From assembly GCF_038900055.1 (NCBI RefSeq), contig NZ_JBBMQM010000001.1, positions 1,116,001-1,180,000 of the forward strand: a stretch of 64,000 nt of DNA, written 5' to 3'. Below the pieces are notes generated by a model. That model saw only the letters and a list, made by a program, of their open reading frames with translations. It had not been told where the DNA came from and did not search any database. This DNA comes from Henriciella sp. AS95. GTDB taxonomy: Bacteria; Pseudomonadota; Alphaproteobacteria; Caulobacterales; Hyphomonadaceae. Numbering within the stretch: the stretch's first letter is position 1; each line of letters opens with the position of its first letter. This document shows positions 7,685-17,067 of the stretch, in pieces. The translations under genes and the position numbers were made by a program.

Positions 7685-9658
7685 ATGCTGAACTGGATGA
7701 AAAACAAGGCCGGAGACAAGAGCAAGGAAAGTGCTATCGCTCCAGAGACCTTTTACGCCCTGCCGCAGGATGAGCAGGTCGAGAGGCTGGTAAAACTCGG
7801 CCGCGCAGCGCTGGGCGAGTGGGGCTTCGAGGATGCCGCGGTCACGCTTATAAAATACCGCGAGAATGCAGTCTTCAAAGTCGAGCCCAAGCAGGGCGGC
7901 CGCTTCGCCATGCGCGTGCACCGCGCCAATTATCATTCCGACGCTGAACTTGCTTCGGAACTCGTGCTCATGGACGCCCTGCGCCAGGGCGGGATTGCGA
8001 CGCCCGAACCCATTGCGACAGAAGAGGGACACCAGTTCGTCACGCTTCAGCATCCTGAAGTGCCCGAGCCGCGCCAGATCGATATTCTTGGCTGGGTCGA
8101 CGGTGCGCCTATCGGGGCGATTGAAAGCCAATCGGGTGAAGCGGACGGCAATCTGCGGGAGAACCATGTCCTGGCAGGCAGGCTGGCTGCGCAGATCCAT
8201 AATTTTACCGAGCGCTGGACGCCGCCTGCCGGTTTTACACGCCGGCACTGGGATGAAGAGGGCCTGTTTGGCGACGACGGCCATTTCGGATGTTTCTGGA
8301 AGTATGACCTGCTGAGCGATGACCAGCGCCGCCTCCTCCTCGCCGCACGAGAGAAATTGCGCGACGAACTCAGCGCATATGGCAAGAGCGCTGACCGCTA
8401 TGGCCTGACGCAGGGGGATTTCCTGCCGGAGAATTTGCTCAAGGACGGCAACACGCTGCGGATCATAGACTTCGACGATTGCGGATTTGGCTGGCACCTG
8501 ATGGATCTGGCGACCTCGCTTTTCTTCCTCGCGGGCGAGCCGGGTTTCGATACCGCCCTTGATGGCCTGCTTGAGGGATATCGCTCGGAACGCTCCTTGC
8601 CGGATGACCATCTGGCGCTGCTTCCCGGGCTGATTCTGGCGCGCGGCTTCAGCTATATGGCATGGGCCCAGAGCCGCGCAGAAACCGAAGCGGCGAAGGA
8701 GCTTGGCCCAGCCCTCGTCGAAGGCGTCTGTGCGCTCGCGTCTGAGTATCTGGCCGATGCCGGGGCCCCCGCTGAAGCGACGACGCCCACAACGGAAACA
8801 CGCCCGGCGAGCTCAATAAAGGCGGCGCGTCCGCTGGAGGGCAAGGTGGCGCTGATTACCGGCGCGCGCTCTGCGCGCGGTATGGGCTTTGCCGCCGCCC
8901 TCAAGCTGGCTGAGGCGGGCGCCGATATCATCATGACAGCGCGCACCAGCGGCCAGATTGATGACCGGCTGGCCGTCACCGGCGACGAGCGGTTCAAGGC
9001 ATTCGAGGATCTGGTGCCTCAGGTGCTGGCTCAAAATGTCCGCTGCATGGCGCTGCCCATGGACGTTGCAAAGCCCGAGCAGGTCAGGGCGGTCGTGGCC
9101 ACTGCCGTCGAAACCTTCGGCGGTGTCGATATTCTCTTCAACAATGCAGGCACCGCTTTCGCCAACGCCTTTACCGAGACGACCCCGGAAGACTTCCAGG
9201 ATGCCTTCAACGTAAATGTCCTCGGACTGATCGAGGTCAGCCAGGCGGTGATCCCGTCCATGATCGAGCGGGGCGGCGGCAATATCATCAATAACGCCTC
9301 CATCTATGGCCTCGGGGCAGCGCCCTTTGTGTCGGCTTATGTGATGACCAAGCACGCCATTGTCGGCCTGACCAAGACCATGGCGCTGGAACTTGGCGAA
9401 GCCGGCATTCGCGTGAACGCGGTCTGTCCCGGCATGGTGCTCACCGAAATGGGCGACAAGGAATACGAAATGATCGCGGGCCTCGAAGGATGCTCGTTCG
9501 AGGAGGCGCGGGACGCCCTCGCCCAGCAGAATGCTCTGAAACGGGGCGCGCAGCCGGAAGAGGTCGCAAGCGTGGTGACCTTCCTCGCCACAGACGCCGC
9601 GTCTTTCATGACCGGCGTCGCGCTTCCGGTGTCGGCCGGCCAGCCAGCCGGGCTGTGA
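7685..9658 (+). CDS. APH-type kinase fused to short-chain dehydrogenase/reductase
   Basis: One open frame of 657 residues with two enzyme domains. Residues ~20-340 are a homoserine-kinase-II/APH fold with QGDFLPEN (Q243, D245) and IIDFDD (D262). Residues ~380-657 are a classical SDR with TGARSARGMG (392-401), NNAG, catalytic Ser539, and YVMTK (Y552, K556). A Pro/Thr/Ala-rich linker (~355-380) joins them. GAGGG precedes the ATG at 7685; a TTG at 7649 and an ATG at 7670 are alternatives. The usual catalytic-loop His of APH is Gln here, while Asp is kept. The class III aminotransferase gene follows at once, so all three activities may act on one amino-alcohol-like substrate (inference). Confidence 0.8.
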   Translation: MLNWMKNKAGDKSKESAIAPETFYALPQDEQVERLVKLGRAALGEWGFEDAAVTLIKYRENAVFKVEPKQGGRFAMRVHRANYHSDAELASELVLMDALRQGGIATPEPIATEEGHQFVTLQHPEVPEPRQIDILGWVDGAPIGAIESQSGEADGNLRENHVLAGRLAAQIHNFTERWTPPAGFTRRHWDEEGLFGDDGHFGCFWKYDLLSDDQRRLLLAAREKLRDELSAYGKSADRYGLTQGDFLPENLLKDGNTLRIIDFDDCGFGWHLMDLATSLFFLAGEPGFDTALDGLLEGYRSERSLPDDHLALLPGLILARGFSYMAWAQSRAETEAAKELGPALVEGVCALASEYLADAGAPAEATTPTTETRPASSIKAARPLEGKVALITGARSARGMGFAAALKLAEAGADIIMTARTSGQIDDRLAVTGDERFKAFEDLVPQVLAQNVRCMALPMDVAKPEQVRAVVATAVETFGGVDILFNNAGTAFANAFTETTPEDFQDAFNVNVLGLIEVSQAVIPSMIERGGGNIINNASIYGLGAAPFVSAYVMTKHAIVGLTKTMALELGEAGIRVNAVCPGMVLTEMGDKEYEMIAGLEGCSFEEARDALAQQNALKRGAQPEEVASVVTFLATDAASFMTGVALPVSAGQPAGL

Positions 9659-9698
9659 TCTCGATTTCCCAATTCCCACACTTCCAAGGATGCCCACG

Positions 9699-11009
9699 AT
9701 GACGAGCCGCGACGAGACCGTTCAGCTGCACGAGACCTATCTTTCCAAGCACAAGCTTCCCCTGTTCAAGCAGTTCGGCTGGGACGTGGTGGAAGGCAAG
9801 CGCGAGGGCGTTTTCTTCTGGGATCTCGATGGAAAGCGCTATTTCGACTGCCATGTCTGCGGCGGGGTTTACAATCTCGGCCACCGCAATCCGAAAGTGG
9901 TGAAGGCCGTGCGCGACGCGCTCGACCATGTCGATCTCGGCAACCACCATCTCATGTCGTCGGAACGCTCGCGCCTTGCCAAGAAGCTCGTCGAGTCTGC
10001 CGGCGAGACATCCTCTGGCGAGCGCATGGGGCGGGTGGTCTTCGCCTCGGGTGGCGGCGAAGCCATGGATTTCGCGTTCAAGATGGCCAAGGGCTACACC
10101 GGAAAGTCGACAATCCTCTGCCTTGAAGGCGGCTATCATGGCCATACCGGTCTCTCCATGGGCGCAGGCGATGAGAAGTACACCGATGCCTGGAACTACA
10201 AACCCGAAGGGTTCGTGAAGGTCAGCCTCGAGGACCTCGACAGGATCGAGACCTTCTTCGACGAGGATACGGCTGCCGTGTCGCTGGAGACGATCCCGGC
10301 AACGCTCGGCATGAACGTGATCCCCAGAAAGACGATGCAACACATCCGCAAGGTGACGCGCGAGCATGGTGTCCTGCTGATCCTTGACGAGATCCAGACC
10401 GGTTGTGGCCGGTCGGGGCGCACTTGGGCCTTCCAGCATTACGATATCATGCCGGACATCTTCGCGACCGGCAAAGGCTTCTCAGGCGGCATCTATCCCA
10501 TCGCCGCGACCGTCTACAGGGATGAGATGGAACAGGTCTACGAGCAGAATCCGATGATCCACTTCTCGACCTTCGGCGGCAGCGAAATCGGATGCGCCGC
10601 CGCTGAAACCGTGCTCGACCATGCAACCGATCCTGACTTCCTGGCCCATGTTAATGCGCTCTCCGACTTTTTCCGGAACGCCGTGGAAGAGCTCGCCGAA
10701 CGGTCCAACAAGGTGGCCGGGCTACGTCAGATCGGCATGTTCCAGGCGATCGAATTCGTCGATGTCGCGACCTGCATTTCGGCTGTCGCCCGCCTCAACG
10801 AAAACGGCGTCTTCTGTGTCTTCTCCAACAATGACCGGGTCTGTGCGCAGTTCATGCCACCTCTGATCATGACGATGGAGGAGGCCGAGGAGTTGATGGC
10901 GCTGGTCGAGAAGAGCATCAGTGAGGCGGACGCGGTCGATCTGACCTCCTCGGAGTTCTTCAGCACCCAGACGGAAGCCCGGATCCGGAACGTCAATCGC
11001 CGCCTCTAA
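9699..11009 (+). CDS. Class III PLP-dependent aminotransferase
   Basis: A 436-residue fold-type I aminotransferase. It has the PLP Schiff-base Lys in TGKGFSGG (K259), LILDEIQTG with the pyridine-binding Asp (D230), GGGEAMDFAFK near the phosphate site, and GYHGHT. The ATG at 9699 is chosen because AAGGA ends 8 nt upstream; an ATG at 9690 would overlap that RBS. Members include omega-aminotransferases and glutamate semialdehyde aminomutases, and relatives occur next to or fused with APH kinases (as in ethanolamine-phosphate phospho-lyase-like proteins). The 40-bp gap after the kinase-SDR gene supports a functional pair. Confidence 0.88.
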   Translation: MTSRDETVQLHETYLSKHKLPLFKQFGWDVVEGKREGVFFWDLDGKRYFDCHVCGGVYNLGHRNPKVVKAVRDALDHVDLGNHHLMSSERSRLAKKLVESAGETSSGERMGRVVFASGGGEAMDFAFKMAKGYTGKSTILCLEGGYHGHTGLSMGAGDEKYTDAWNYKPEGFVKVSLEDLDRIETFFDEDTAAVSLETIPATLGMNVIPRKTMQHIRKVTREHGVLLILDEIQTGCGRSGRTWAFQHYDIMPDIFATGKGFSGGIYPIAATVYRDEMEQVYEQNPMIHFSTFGGSEIGCAAAETVLDHATDPDFLAHVNALSDFFRNAVEELAERSNKVAGLRQIGMFQAIEFVDVATCISAVARLNENGVFCVFSNNDRVCAQFMPPLIMTMEEAEELMALVEKSISEADAVDLTSSEFFSTQTEARIRNVNRRL

Positions 11010-11016
11010 CGGCAGA

Positions 11017-11051
11017 CATACGGGAAATTCGGCTCAATCCCATTCCGTATG
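11017..11051 (+). terminator. Imperfect hairpin after aminotransferase gene
   Basis: CATACGG(G)AA at 11017-11026 pairs with TTCCGTATG at 11043-11051 with one bulged G, 7 bp after the stop. No T-run follows, so it is a weak terminator candidate or mRNA 3' hairpin. Confidence 0.3.
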
Positions 11052-11168
11052 ACGCGTATGGACCATTTGTTGTCGCAAAAGTCCTAATCCCCTTGTCCAG
11101 CCAATCGTAGCCTCTCCTCATCGCGCCCGTGGGATTGGGTCGCCGCAACCAAACAAGGGGTCTTAGAT

Positions 11169-13460
11169 ATGTACAGGTCTGTTCTTCTGCTGAGCGCTGC
11201 AGTGTTCGCTCTCGCACCCTCCGTCCTCGCGCAGGCGGCGGCCCCCGAAACGCCGGTGGAGGAAGACGCAACCAACCGGCTCGGCACGGTCACCATCACC
11301 GCGCAGAAGCGGGAGCAGTCGTTGCAGGATGTCGGCATCTCGGTCACGGCTTACACCGGCGAACAACTGAATGATGCGAACCTGTCTGATTCAAATGACC
11401 TTGCCCGGCTCGTGCCGGGCCTGAATATCGGCCTGCCGACCGGCGCCGGGAACCAGCCTGCCATCTTCCTCCGGGGGATCGGCCTGAACGACTTTGCGAC
11501 AAACAATCTCGGGCCAGTCGGCGTGTATGTCGACGATCTCTTCATCTCTTCGCCGGGCGCGCAGGTGATGCAGGTCTTCGACCTTGCGCGCGTCGAAGTG
11601 CTGAAGGGGCCTCAGGGCACGCTCTATGGCCGCAACACGACGGGCGGCGCCATCAAGTTCGTGACAGCCCGGCCAACCGACACGCTCGAGGCTGGCCTCA
11701 CGGGGCAGTATGCCGAGTTCGGAACCACGAAACTTACCGGTTTCCTCTCCGGACCGATCTCAAGCGCGGTTCGCGGCCGGGTCGCCTTCGAGAAGAACGA
11801 CTCCGACGGTTACATCACAAACCGTTTTGACGGATCGGATGCCGGCGGAATGGACAATCTGTCATTCCGCGGCCTGCTCGACGTCGACTTCTCTGACACG
11901 CTTTCAGGCGAGTTCGGTGTTTACGGATCGCTTGTCGATCAGCCGGGGCCACGCTACCGCAGCCAGGGCGCGCTCAGCCCTCTCGATGCCGCGACCCCGT
12001 GCGATACAGCGGCCATCATCGCCAATGATTGCGTAAATGTTCTGGGCTTCCAGAACCCTGACAGCTTCTACGCCGTCGACCAGAACACGCCGGCATATCT
12101 CGACGCCGACAGCTATGCCGCGCAGGCCAAGCTGATCTGGGACTTTGACGGTTTCAGCATCACCTCGATCACTGGCTATCAGTCTCTCGACAAGGTCTTC
12201 CTTGAGGACAGTGACTCGTCGCCTGCAGATATCCTGACCGTCCAGTACGGCGTGGAATCAGAGGACATCAGCGAGGAGATCCAGATCGCGGGCAGCCAGG
12301 ACAGGCTGAACTGGCTGCTCGGCGGGTTCTATTCCAATTCCACACTCGACCAGGACCAGAGCCTCGACCTCTACAAGGAGTTCCGGCCCCTGATTGAATC
12401 GGTCGACCCGCAGTCGTTTCCCGGCGGGTTCGATCCGGTCGGCGCCGCGATCGGCGTGCCAGCGCTCGATTACCGCACCGTCAATAGTCTCGAAACAACG
12501 GTCTATGCTCTCTTTGGCCAGGCCGACTACGAATTCACCGACCAGTGGCGAGGTACGCTCGGCCTGCGCTACACCAAGGAAGACAGGGACTTCACGCAGG
12601 AAGCGAGCTTCGATGAAGCCGCGCTGGGTGCCATTCCGCTCTTCGACTTCAGTGACGAGCAAAGCGATGAAGAAGTGTCCTGGAAGGTCGGGCTCGACTA
12701 TCTGCCCTATGAGGGCGGGCTGCTCTATGCCAGCGTCGCCAATGGCTTCAAGGGCGGCGGCTATAATGGCGGCTTCCTTTTCGACGTCAGCGAGCAGAAG
12801 CCGTATGACCCGGAAACGGTGACGGCTTATGAGCTCGGTGTGAAAACAGACCTCGCAGACGGTCTGGCGCGCCTCAACGCCGCTGTCTTCTACAATGACT
12901 ATAGCGACATGCAGATCTTCACCGTCGTCTCTGGTGGCGGGCCGGTTGCGTTCGCGGTGCTCGACAATGCGGCCAATGCCGTGACGCAGGGCGCCGAGAT
13001 CGAACTGACCGCGCTGCCAGCTGAAGGGCTGAACCTTTCCCTTGGGCTCGCCTATCTCGATACTGAGCTCAAGGATTATCAGACAGATAGCGGGAGCGAT
13101 TTCTCCGGGAACGCGCTGGTCCAGGCGCCGGAATGGAGCGCCAATGGCATGGCCCGGTATGAGCGGCCTCTCTTCGGGTCTCTGCTTTACTCTGCCCAGG
13201 TCGATTTCAGCTATCAGGACAAGGTCTACTTCACCTCCGACAATGCCGAGCCGCTCTCCCAGGATGCCTACTGGCTATGGAATGCGCAGCTCGGCGTGGA
13301 AAGCGAGTCCGGGCGTTGGCACGCGGCTCTGTTCGCCAAGAATATCGGCGGCGAAGAGTATTATTCGCATGGTTTCGATCTGGTCGATACGATTGGTGCG
13401 AACCAGCTGATGCTTGGCGCGCCAAGCCAGATCGGCATAGAGCTCGGCGTGCGTTACTGA
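11169..13460 (+). CDS. TonB-dependent outer-membrane receptor
   Basis: A 763-residue receptor. It has a signal peptide (1-~21, cleaved near LAQA), a TonB-box-like segment (LGTVTITAQKR), a plug with VGISVTAYTGEQL and VEVLKGPQGTLYGRNTTGGAI (a canonical plug signature), and a beta barrel ending in GIELGVRY with terminal aromatic. It begins 159 bp after the aminotransferase. The last 7 bp overlap the convergent AraC-type gene, so the two may affect each other's transcription. Probable role: high-affinity uptake of the substrate of the upstream enzymes. Confidence 0.92.
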   Translation: MYRSVLLLSAAVFALAPSVLAQAAAPETPVEEDATNRLGTVTITAQKREQSLQDVGISVTAYTGEQLNDANLSDSNDLARLVPGLNIGLPTGAGNQPAIFLRGIGLNDFATNNLGPVGVYVDDLFISSPGAQVMQVFDLARVEVLKGPQGTLYGRNTTGGAIKFVTARPTDTLEAGLTGQYAEFGTTKLTGFLSGPISSAVRGRVAFEKNDSDGYITNRFDGSDAGGMDNLSFRGLLDVDFSDTLSGEFGVYGSLVDQPGPRYRSQGALSPLDAATPCDTAAIIANDCVNVLGFQNPDSFYAVDQNTPAYLDADSYAAQAKLIWDFDGFSITSITGYQSLDKVFLEDSDSSPADILTVQYGVESEDISEEIQIAGSQDRLNWLLGGFYSNSTLDQDQSLDLYKEFRPLIESVDPQSFPGGFDPVGAAIGVPALDYRTVNSLETTVYALFGQADYEFTDQWRGTLGLRYTKEDRDFTQEASFDEAALGAIPLFDFSDEQSDEEVSWKVGLDYLPYEGGLLYASVANGFKGGGYNGGFLFDVSEQKPYDPETVTAYELGVKTDLADGLARLNAAVFYNDYSDMQIFTVVSGGGPVAFAVLDNAANAVTQGAEIELTALPAEGLNLSLGLAYLDTELKDYQTDSGSDFSGNALVQAPEWSANGMARYERPLFGSLLYSAQVDFSYQDKVYFTSDNAEPLSQDAYWLWNAQLGVESESGRWHAALFAKNIGGEEYYSHGFDLVDTIGANQLMLGAPSQIGIELGVRY

Positions 13461-14515
13461 TCGCCAGTCGCGCCGCCAGCCGGTCCGTCCCCTTGCGCAT
13501 CGCGGAAGCGTGACGGTGTCGTGCCGGTCTGCTTCCTGAAGGCCTTGATGAAGGCGCTCGTGTCGCAATAGCCGAGCAAATAGGCGATCTCACTGATCGA
13601 CATGGATGTTTCGGCAAGGTGATGGGTGGCAGTTTCGTGCCGGACCCGATCCAGAAGGTCGGTAAAGCTGACGCCGTCCTGCTTCAGTCGCCGCTGCAGG
13701 GTGCGAGACTGAATGCCCATGACGGCGGCGATGTTCTCAAGGGTTGCCGTGCCGCGCGGAAGAGACTGGCGGATGTGGTAGATGACATCGCCCTCAAGGC
13801 TTTCGCTCTTGGGTACGGCGGATGCCATGTCCATCAGATGGCGCTTGATGACGGGGAAGAGCTGCAGGTCCGCGAACGCGATCCGCCTGTTCTCATAGAG
13901 CCGGGGATAATAGATGGCATTTGTCGGCTGATTGAAGAGGGGGCGTACACCGAAAACCTGTTCGTAGGCGTCCATGCCTGCGATAGGATCATGCTCGAAG
14001 AAGACATCGGATGGCGTGGCCGGACGCTCGTTCAGCCGGTCGACGATGTTTTTCACATAGGCGATTGAGAACTCGGCGTCCTGCGGCCTGTCATCAACAG
14101 CAGGATGTGTAATCGCATATTCGACGCCGATATCTTCTTTCGTCTGCCGGAAGGCGAAATGGGTCCCGGTCTGCCATATCGTGGCGTGGGAGACGACGTT
14201 TCTGAGCGCGTCGCCAATCGTCGGAGAATTGAGGACCAGATAGCCGAAGGCCCCCCAGCGGGCCGGGTCCTGACGGCCGCCCACTTGCATTCCAATTGTG
14301 GCGCACTGCGTCGTTTCCTCAGCAGCCTTGAGTAGACGGGTAAATTTCGCCAGTTCGATCAACTGGTAGGGATCGGTGGAAACCCTCACATCCAGTCCGG
14401 CATCCCGAAAGACCGGTTCGGCATCCAGTCCGCACTTGCGAATGAAGGCCGCGATGTCACCTGTGGCGGCAGCACTGACGACAGGTATGGAGGAAGGCGC
14501 GGCCATGGCTTTCAT
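13454..14515 (-). CDS. AraC-family transcriptional regulator
   Basis: A 353-residue regulator. The N-terminal ~200 residues resemble the arabinose-binding-type (OruR/ArgR-like) domain. The C-terminal ~85 hold two HTH units (LENIAAVMGIQSRTLQRRLKQ and ISEIAYLLGYCDTSAFIKAFRK, the latter the classic AraC signature), ending in a Gly/Ala-rich tail. GGGGGAGGAAAC precedes the ATG at 14515. It is convergent with the TonB receptor and ends inside it. It likely controls the kinase/aminotransferase/receptor genes in response to a pathway compound (inference from position). Confidence 0.88.
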   Translation of the reverse strand: MKAMAAPSSIPVVSAAATGDIAAFIRKCGLDAEPVFRDAGLDVRVSTDPYQLIELAKFTRLLKAAEETTQCATIGMQVGGRQDPARWGAFGYLVLNSPTIGDALRNVVSHATIWQTGTHFAFRQTKEDIGVEYAITHPAVDDRPQDAEFSIAYVKNIVDRLNERPATPSDVFFEHDPIAGMDAYEQVFGVRPLFNQPTNAIYYPRLYENRRIAFADLQLFPVIKRHLMDMASAVPKSESLEGDVIYHIRQSLPRGTATLENIAAVMGIQSRTLQRRLKQDGVSFTDLLDRVRHETATHHLAETSMSISEIAYLLGYCDTSAFIKAFRKQTGTTPSRFRDAQGDGPAGGATGDQ

Positions 14516-14821
14516 CGTTTCCTCCCCCTTTGTTCAAGGCTCGTGAAATGGAAAACCACCGACAGCGTACAGTCCAGCGCTAATTCCGTCTTCGCCCAAG
14601 GAATCGCTCCCGTGCGTGAGAACCGGCTTCGAACACACCGGTCAGCTTCCTATGACCAGCAATTATGCAATCGCGTCGACAATAGCTTTTGTCGTGCGAC
14701 TGGGAACATGCTTGGTGCGCCGGCCCAGTACTTCGGGTGCTCAACCACCGATTCAAACTAGCGGCTTGTTCACAATCGCTCTTCGTGCCAACAAATATGA
14801 GTGGGACCAAGAGGGGTGGGT
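14516..14821. other. Intergenic region, no gene seen
   Basis: This region separates the AraC-type gene (leftward) from the four-gene membrane operon (rightward), so it must hold divergent promoters, but no convincing -35/-10 pair stands out. A small hairpin (CGACAA/TTGTCG) lies near 14678-14695. GAGGGG at 14811-14816 is the RBS of the next gene. Short frames here have no protein-like composition. Confidence 0.4.
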
Positions 14822-16249
14822 ATGTCGATCAATGCGATGGCGAAGAAGGTATTTCGCCCGAGGCACGATTATATTCCAGGTACGCAAGTATTCTCAGCGA
14901 TTGATGTTGACCGCATCAAAGACGAATTGAATCTGGGGGAGAAAGGTCGACAAGACGGAGCGGAGAATGTGCCGCCCCACGATGCGACGTCTCCCTCTTC
15001 AACTGAGCTCGAAATTCGTCGACGGTGTGACAACTGGAGAGGCACGACCCTCGAGGAGGCTCGTCGAGCTCTTGAGATCTACTCTGGCCGGGTAAAAGCG
15101 AGTAGCGAGGGACTAGAAGTCGCCAAGCTCCGTACAATGGCAAAGCGAGCCGGCCTTGCTCTCGAGCAAGAGGCGACTGATGAGGTTGCGCTGCTCATCC
15201 AGCCAGAGCGCGAGGTCAAGCGAAAGACCGAAGATTTTCGGCGCTTTAAAGAAGACCAGGGTATCGAGCGATCACCCCGGCCACCGTTAGATTTATGGAA
15301 GGCACTGACGCCCGTTGCGTTGGTTGCCCTATTAGAGATTGCGGCTAACTCCTATTTTTTCTTCGAAGCCGGAAACGACGCAGGAATATTAGGCGCAGCC
15401 CTGGAGGCGGTGCTCATTCCTGCAATCAACATTTCCATCTGTTGGCTGATTGTCTTTTGGAGCGTCCGCCAGCTTTGGAGACGCGAATTTCTCAAGAAGG
15501 CGATTGGGCTATTTGGCTTGGCCGGCTTTTTAGGGTTTGCAACGACCTTTAACTTGGGGGTCGCTCATTTTAGGGATGCGTTGTCGAGTTTCGATCCGGA
15601 TGCCGCGAAAGCGGAAGCTCTTACCACGCTGCTCAATGGTCCTTTTGATCTAGCATCAATGCAATCTTGGGTGCTCTTTGCGATCGGGTTTGCTGTCTCA
15701 GTCGTCACGATGGTCGACGCGCTTGCCTTTCGCGATCCGATCCCAAGCTACTCGCGCTATGACGCGTATCGACAGGAAGCCCAAGACGAATTCAACGATA
15801 AGCGTGCAGAGGCCGTAGAAGCAATCGATGAGGCTTTTGAGGCTCACACAAATGAGCTAGTCGCGACCCGCCAGCGCATAGCTAATGCTCAATCTGAAGC
15901 GATTGAAATCCAAAAGCGTGTTGAGCATCTCCAATCTGATCTTGCCGACTACGGGAACTATCTCCAGGCAACGGCAAATGAGTTGGCCGCAGCATACCGA
16001 GAGCAAAACGTAGCGGTTCGCACCGACCCTAGACCCGCGCATTTTGATCAACCGCTCTGGGAGCTAGAGCCTATGATACTCGTCGCCCCAGTTCGCGAGC
16101 TCGAAGAAGACATTAGTCAGCTCCGCGATGTCGAGAGCGGCCAGGATGTTCTCGAGAAGGGCTTAACTGAGCTCAACGGTCACTTGGATGCCGCTTACAA
16201 GCGCCTCAATGAACTCTCCTCCTTTGAGCTCGATGAGGCGGACTTGTAA
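14822..16249 (+). CDS. Four-TM membrane protein with coiled-coil tail (operon gene 1)
   Basis: A 475-residue protein of no family I recognise. The N-terminal ~160 residues are hydrophilic and helical. TM segments are at about 161-181, 193-216, 226-247 and 281-302, followed by a charged helical region (315-400) with coiled-coil character and a short acidic end. The ATG at 14822 follows GAGGGG; a GTG at 14801 is less likely. Its stop overlaps the next start (TAATG at 16247-16251), so it is coupled to the VWA-like gene. Grouping with a MotA/ExbB-like channel suggests a membrane-complex subunit (inference). Confidence 0.75.
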   Translation: MSINAMAKKVFRPRHDYIPGTQVFSAIDVDRIKDELNLGEKGRQDGAENVPPHDATSPSSTELEIRRRCDNWRGTTLEEARRALEIYSGRVKASSEGLEVAKLRTMAKRAGLALEQEATDEVALLIQPEREVKRKTEDFRRFKEDQGIERSPRPPLDLWKALTPVALVALLEIAANSYFFFEAGNDAGILGAALEAVLIPAINISICWLIVFWSVRQLWRREFLKKAIGLFGLAGFLGFATTFNLGVAHFRDALSSFDPDAAKAEALTTLLNGPFDLASMQSWVLFAIGFAVSVVTMVDALAFRDPIPSYSRYDAYRQEAQDEFNDKRAEAVEAIDEAFEAHTNELVATRQRIANAQSEAIEIQKRVEHLQSDLADYGNYLQATANELAAAYREQNVAVRTDPRPAHFDQPLWELEPMILVAPVRELEEDISQLRDVESGQDVLEKGLTELNGHLDAAYKRLNELSSFELDEADL

Positions 16250-17064
16250 TGGCTCGTCGCTCTTCAAGAAGTCGTCGTGCCCAATCGAAGGGTTCAAATC
16301 TTCACAAATTTGTTGTGGGTGGCGCGGCCATAATTGCTGTTTTGGTGCTTTTCGGAAGCGCGTTCCTGCGAGCCAATGCGCCAACCTTGGACGAGGAAAC
16401 TCTTTGCTCAGGTGCGGCCCCACCCCGCGTAACGCTGATTCTGGTCGACGCTACGGATAGCCTAAACGCAGTACAGCGAGCGTCGATTTCTAATCAAATC
16501 GATAGGCTCGTTGGTTCTTTGTTGGAGGGCGAGCGCGTTGAGCTGTTTGCCGTAAGTGACAAAGCTGACTTGCTAACGCCGCTTTTCGAAAAGTGCCGGC
16601 CTGGCGACGGCAGCAACGCAAACGTGGCGATTTCAAATCCTGAGAAGATCAAAGAGAACTATCAGTCGGCCTTTGTCGCTCCGCTGCAAAAGGCCTTCAA
16701 TGACTTAATCGTAGACGAAAGCTCCAACCACACGCCGCTGATGCGGGCTATCCAGGCTGCTTCGGTTAAGGGGTTTGGTCGGTGGCCCGACACGACCGAC
16801 CGCCGCCTCATCGTCGTTTCCGACATGCTCGAGTATGACGCAGAGCGTAGCCACTACAGCCCAGCAGGAATCGAAGAGACGGATTTTGATACGCCCTCGT
16901 ACAGCCGTCTAAAGACCGATCTGAAGGGCGGCCAAGTGGAGCTTTGGTATATTCGCCGCACCACACGAAGCGACGTTCAGGGTGCCAAGCACATAGAGTT
17001 TTGGCAGTCCTACTTCGCGCACCTGAACGGTTTGGTGTCTCGCGTATTTCCAGTTGAGGGATGA
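16249..17064 (+). CDS. Membrane-anchored VWA-like protein (operon gene 2)
   Basis: A 271-residue protein. It has a basic N-terminus (RRSSRSRR), one TM segment (about 20-41), then a Rossmann-like region starting with VTLILVDATDS (61-71). D67-x-x-D/S71, T162 (HTPLM) and D192 (VVSDMLE) sit where a von Willebrand factor A domain places its MIDAS metal ligands, though the first motif is DATDS rather than DxSxS. Topology by the positive-inside rule puts the domain in the periplasm. It overlaps gene 1 and is 3 bp from gene 3. A metal-dependent adhesion or assembly role in the complex is plausible but unproven. Confidence 0.7.
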   Translation: MARRSSRSRRAQSKGSNLHKFVVGGAAIIAVLVLFGSAFLRANAPTLDEETLCSGAAPPRVTLILVDATDSLNAVQRASISNQIDRLVGSLLEGERVELFAVSDKADLLTPLFEKCRPGDGSNANVAISNPEKIKENYQSAFVAPLQKAFNDLIVDESSNHTPLMRAIQAASVKGFGRWPDTTDRRLIVVSDMLEYDAERSHYSPAGIEETDFDTPSYSRLKTDLKGGQVELWYIRRTTRSDVQGAKHIEFWQSYFAHLNGLVSRVFPVEG

Positions 17065-17067
17065 AGG

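Noticed and set aside
7625-8611. Long open frame on minus opposite the kinase-SDR gene
   Set aside because: High-GC shadow of a gene with clear kinase motifs; no motifs or RBS of its own.
9606-10439. Long minus frame opposite the aminotransferase
   Set aside because: Shadow of a clear PLP enzyme; composition is the mirror of the + frame.
14543-14930. Short + frames upstream of the membrane operon
   Set aside because: Overlap the real gene start or lack protein-like sequence and RBS.
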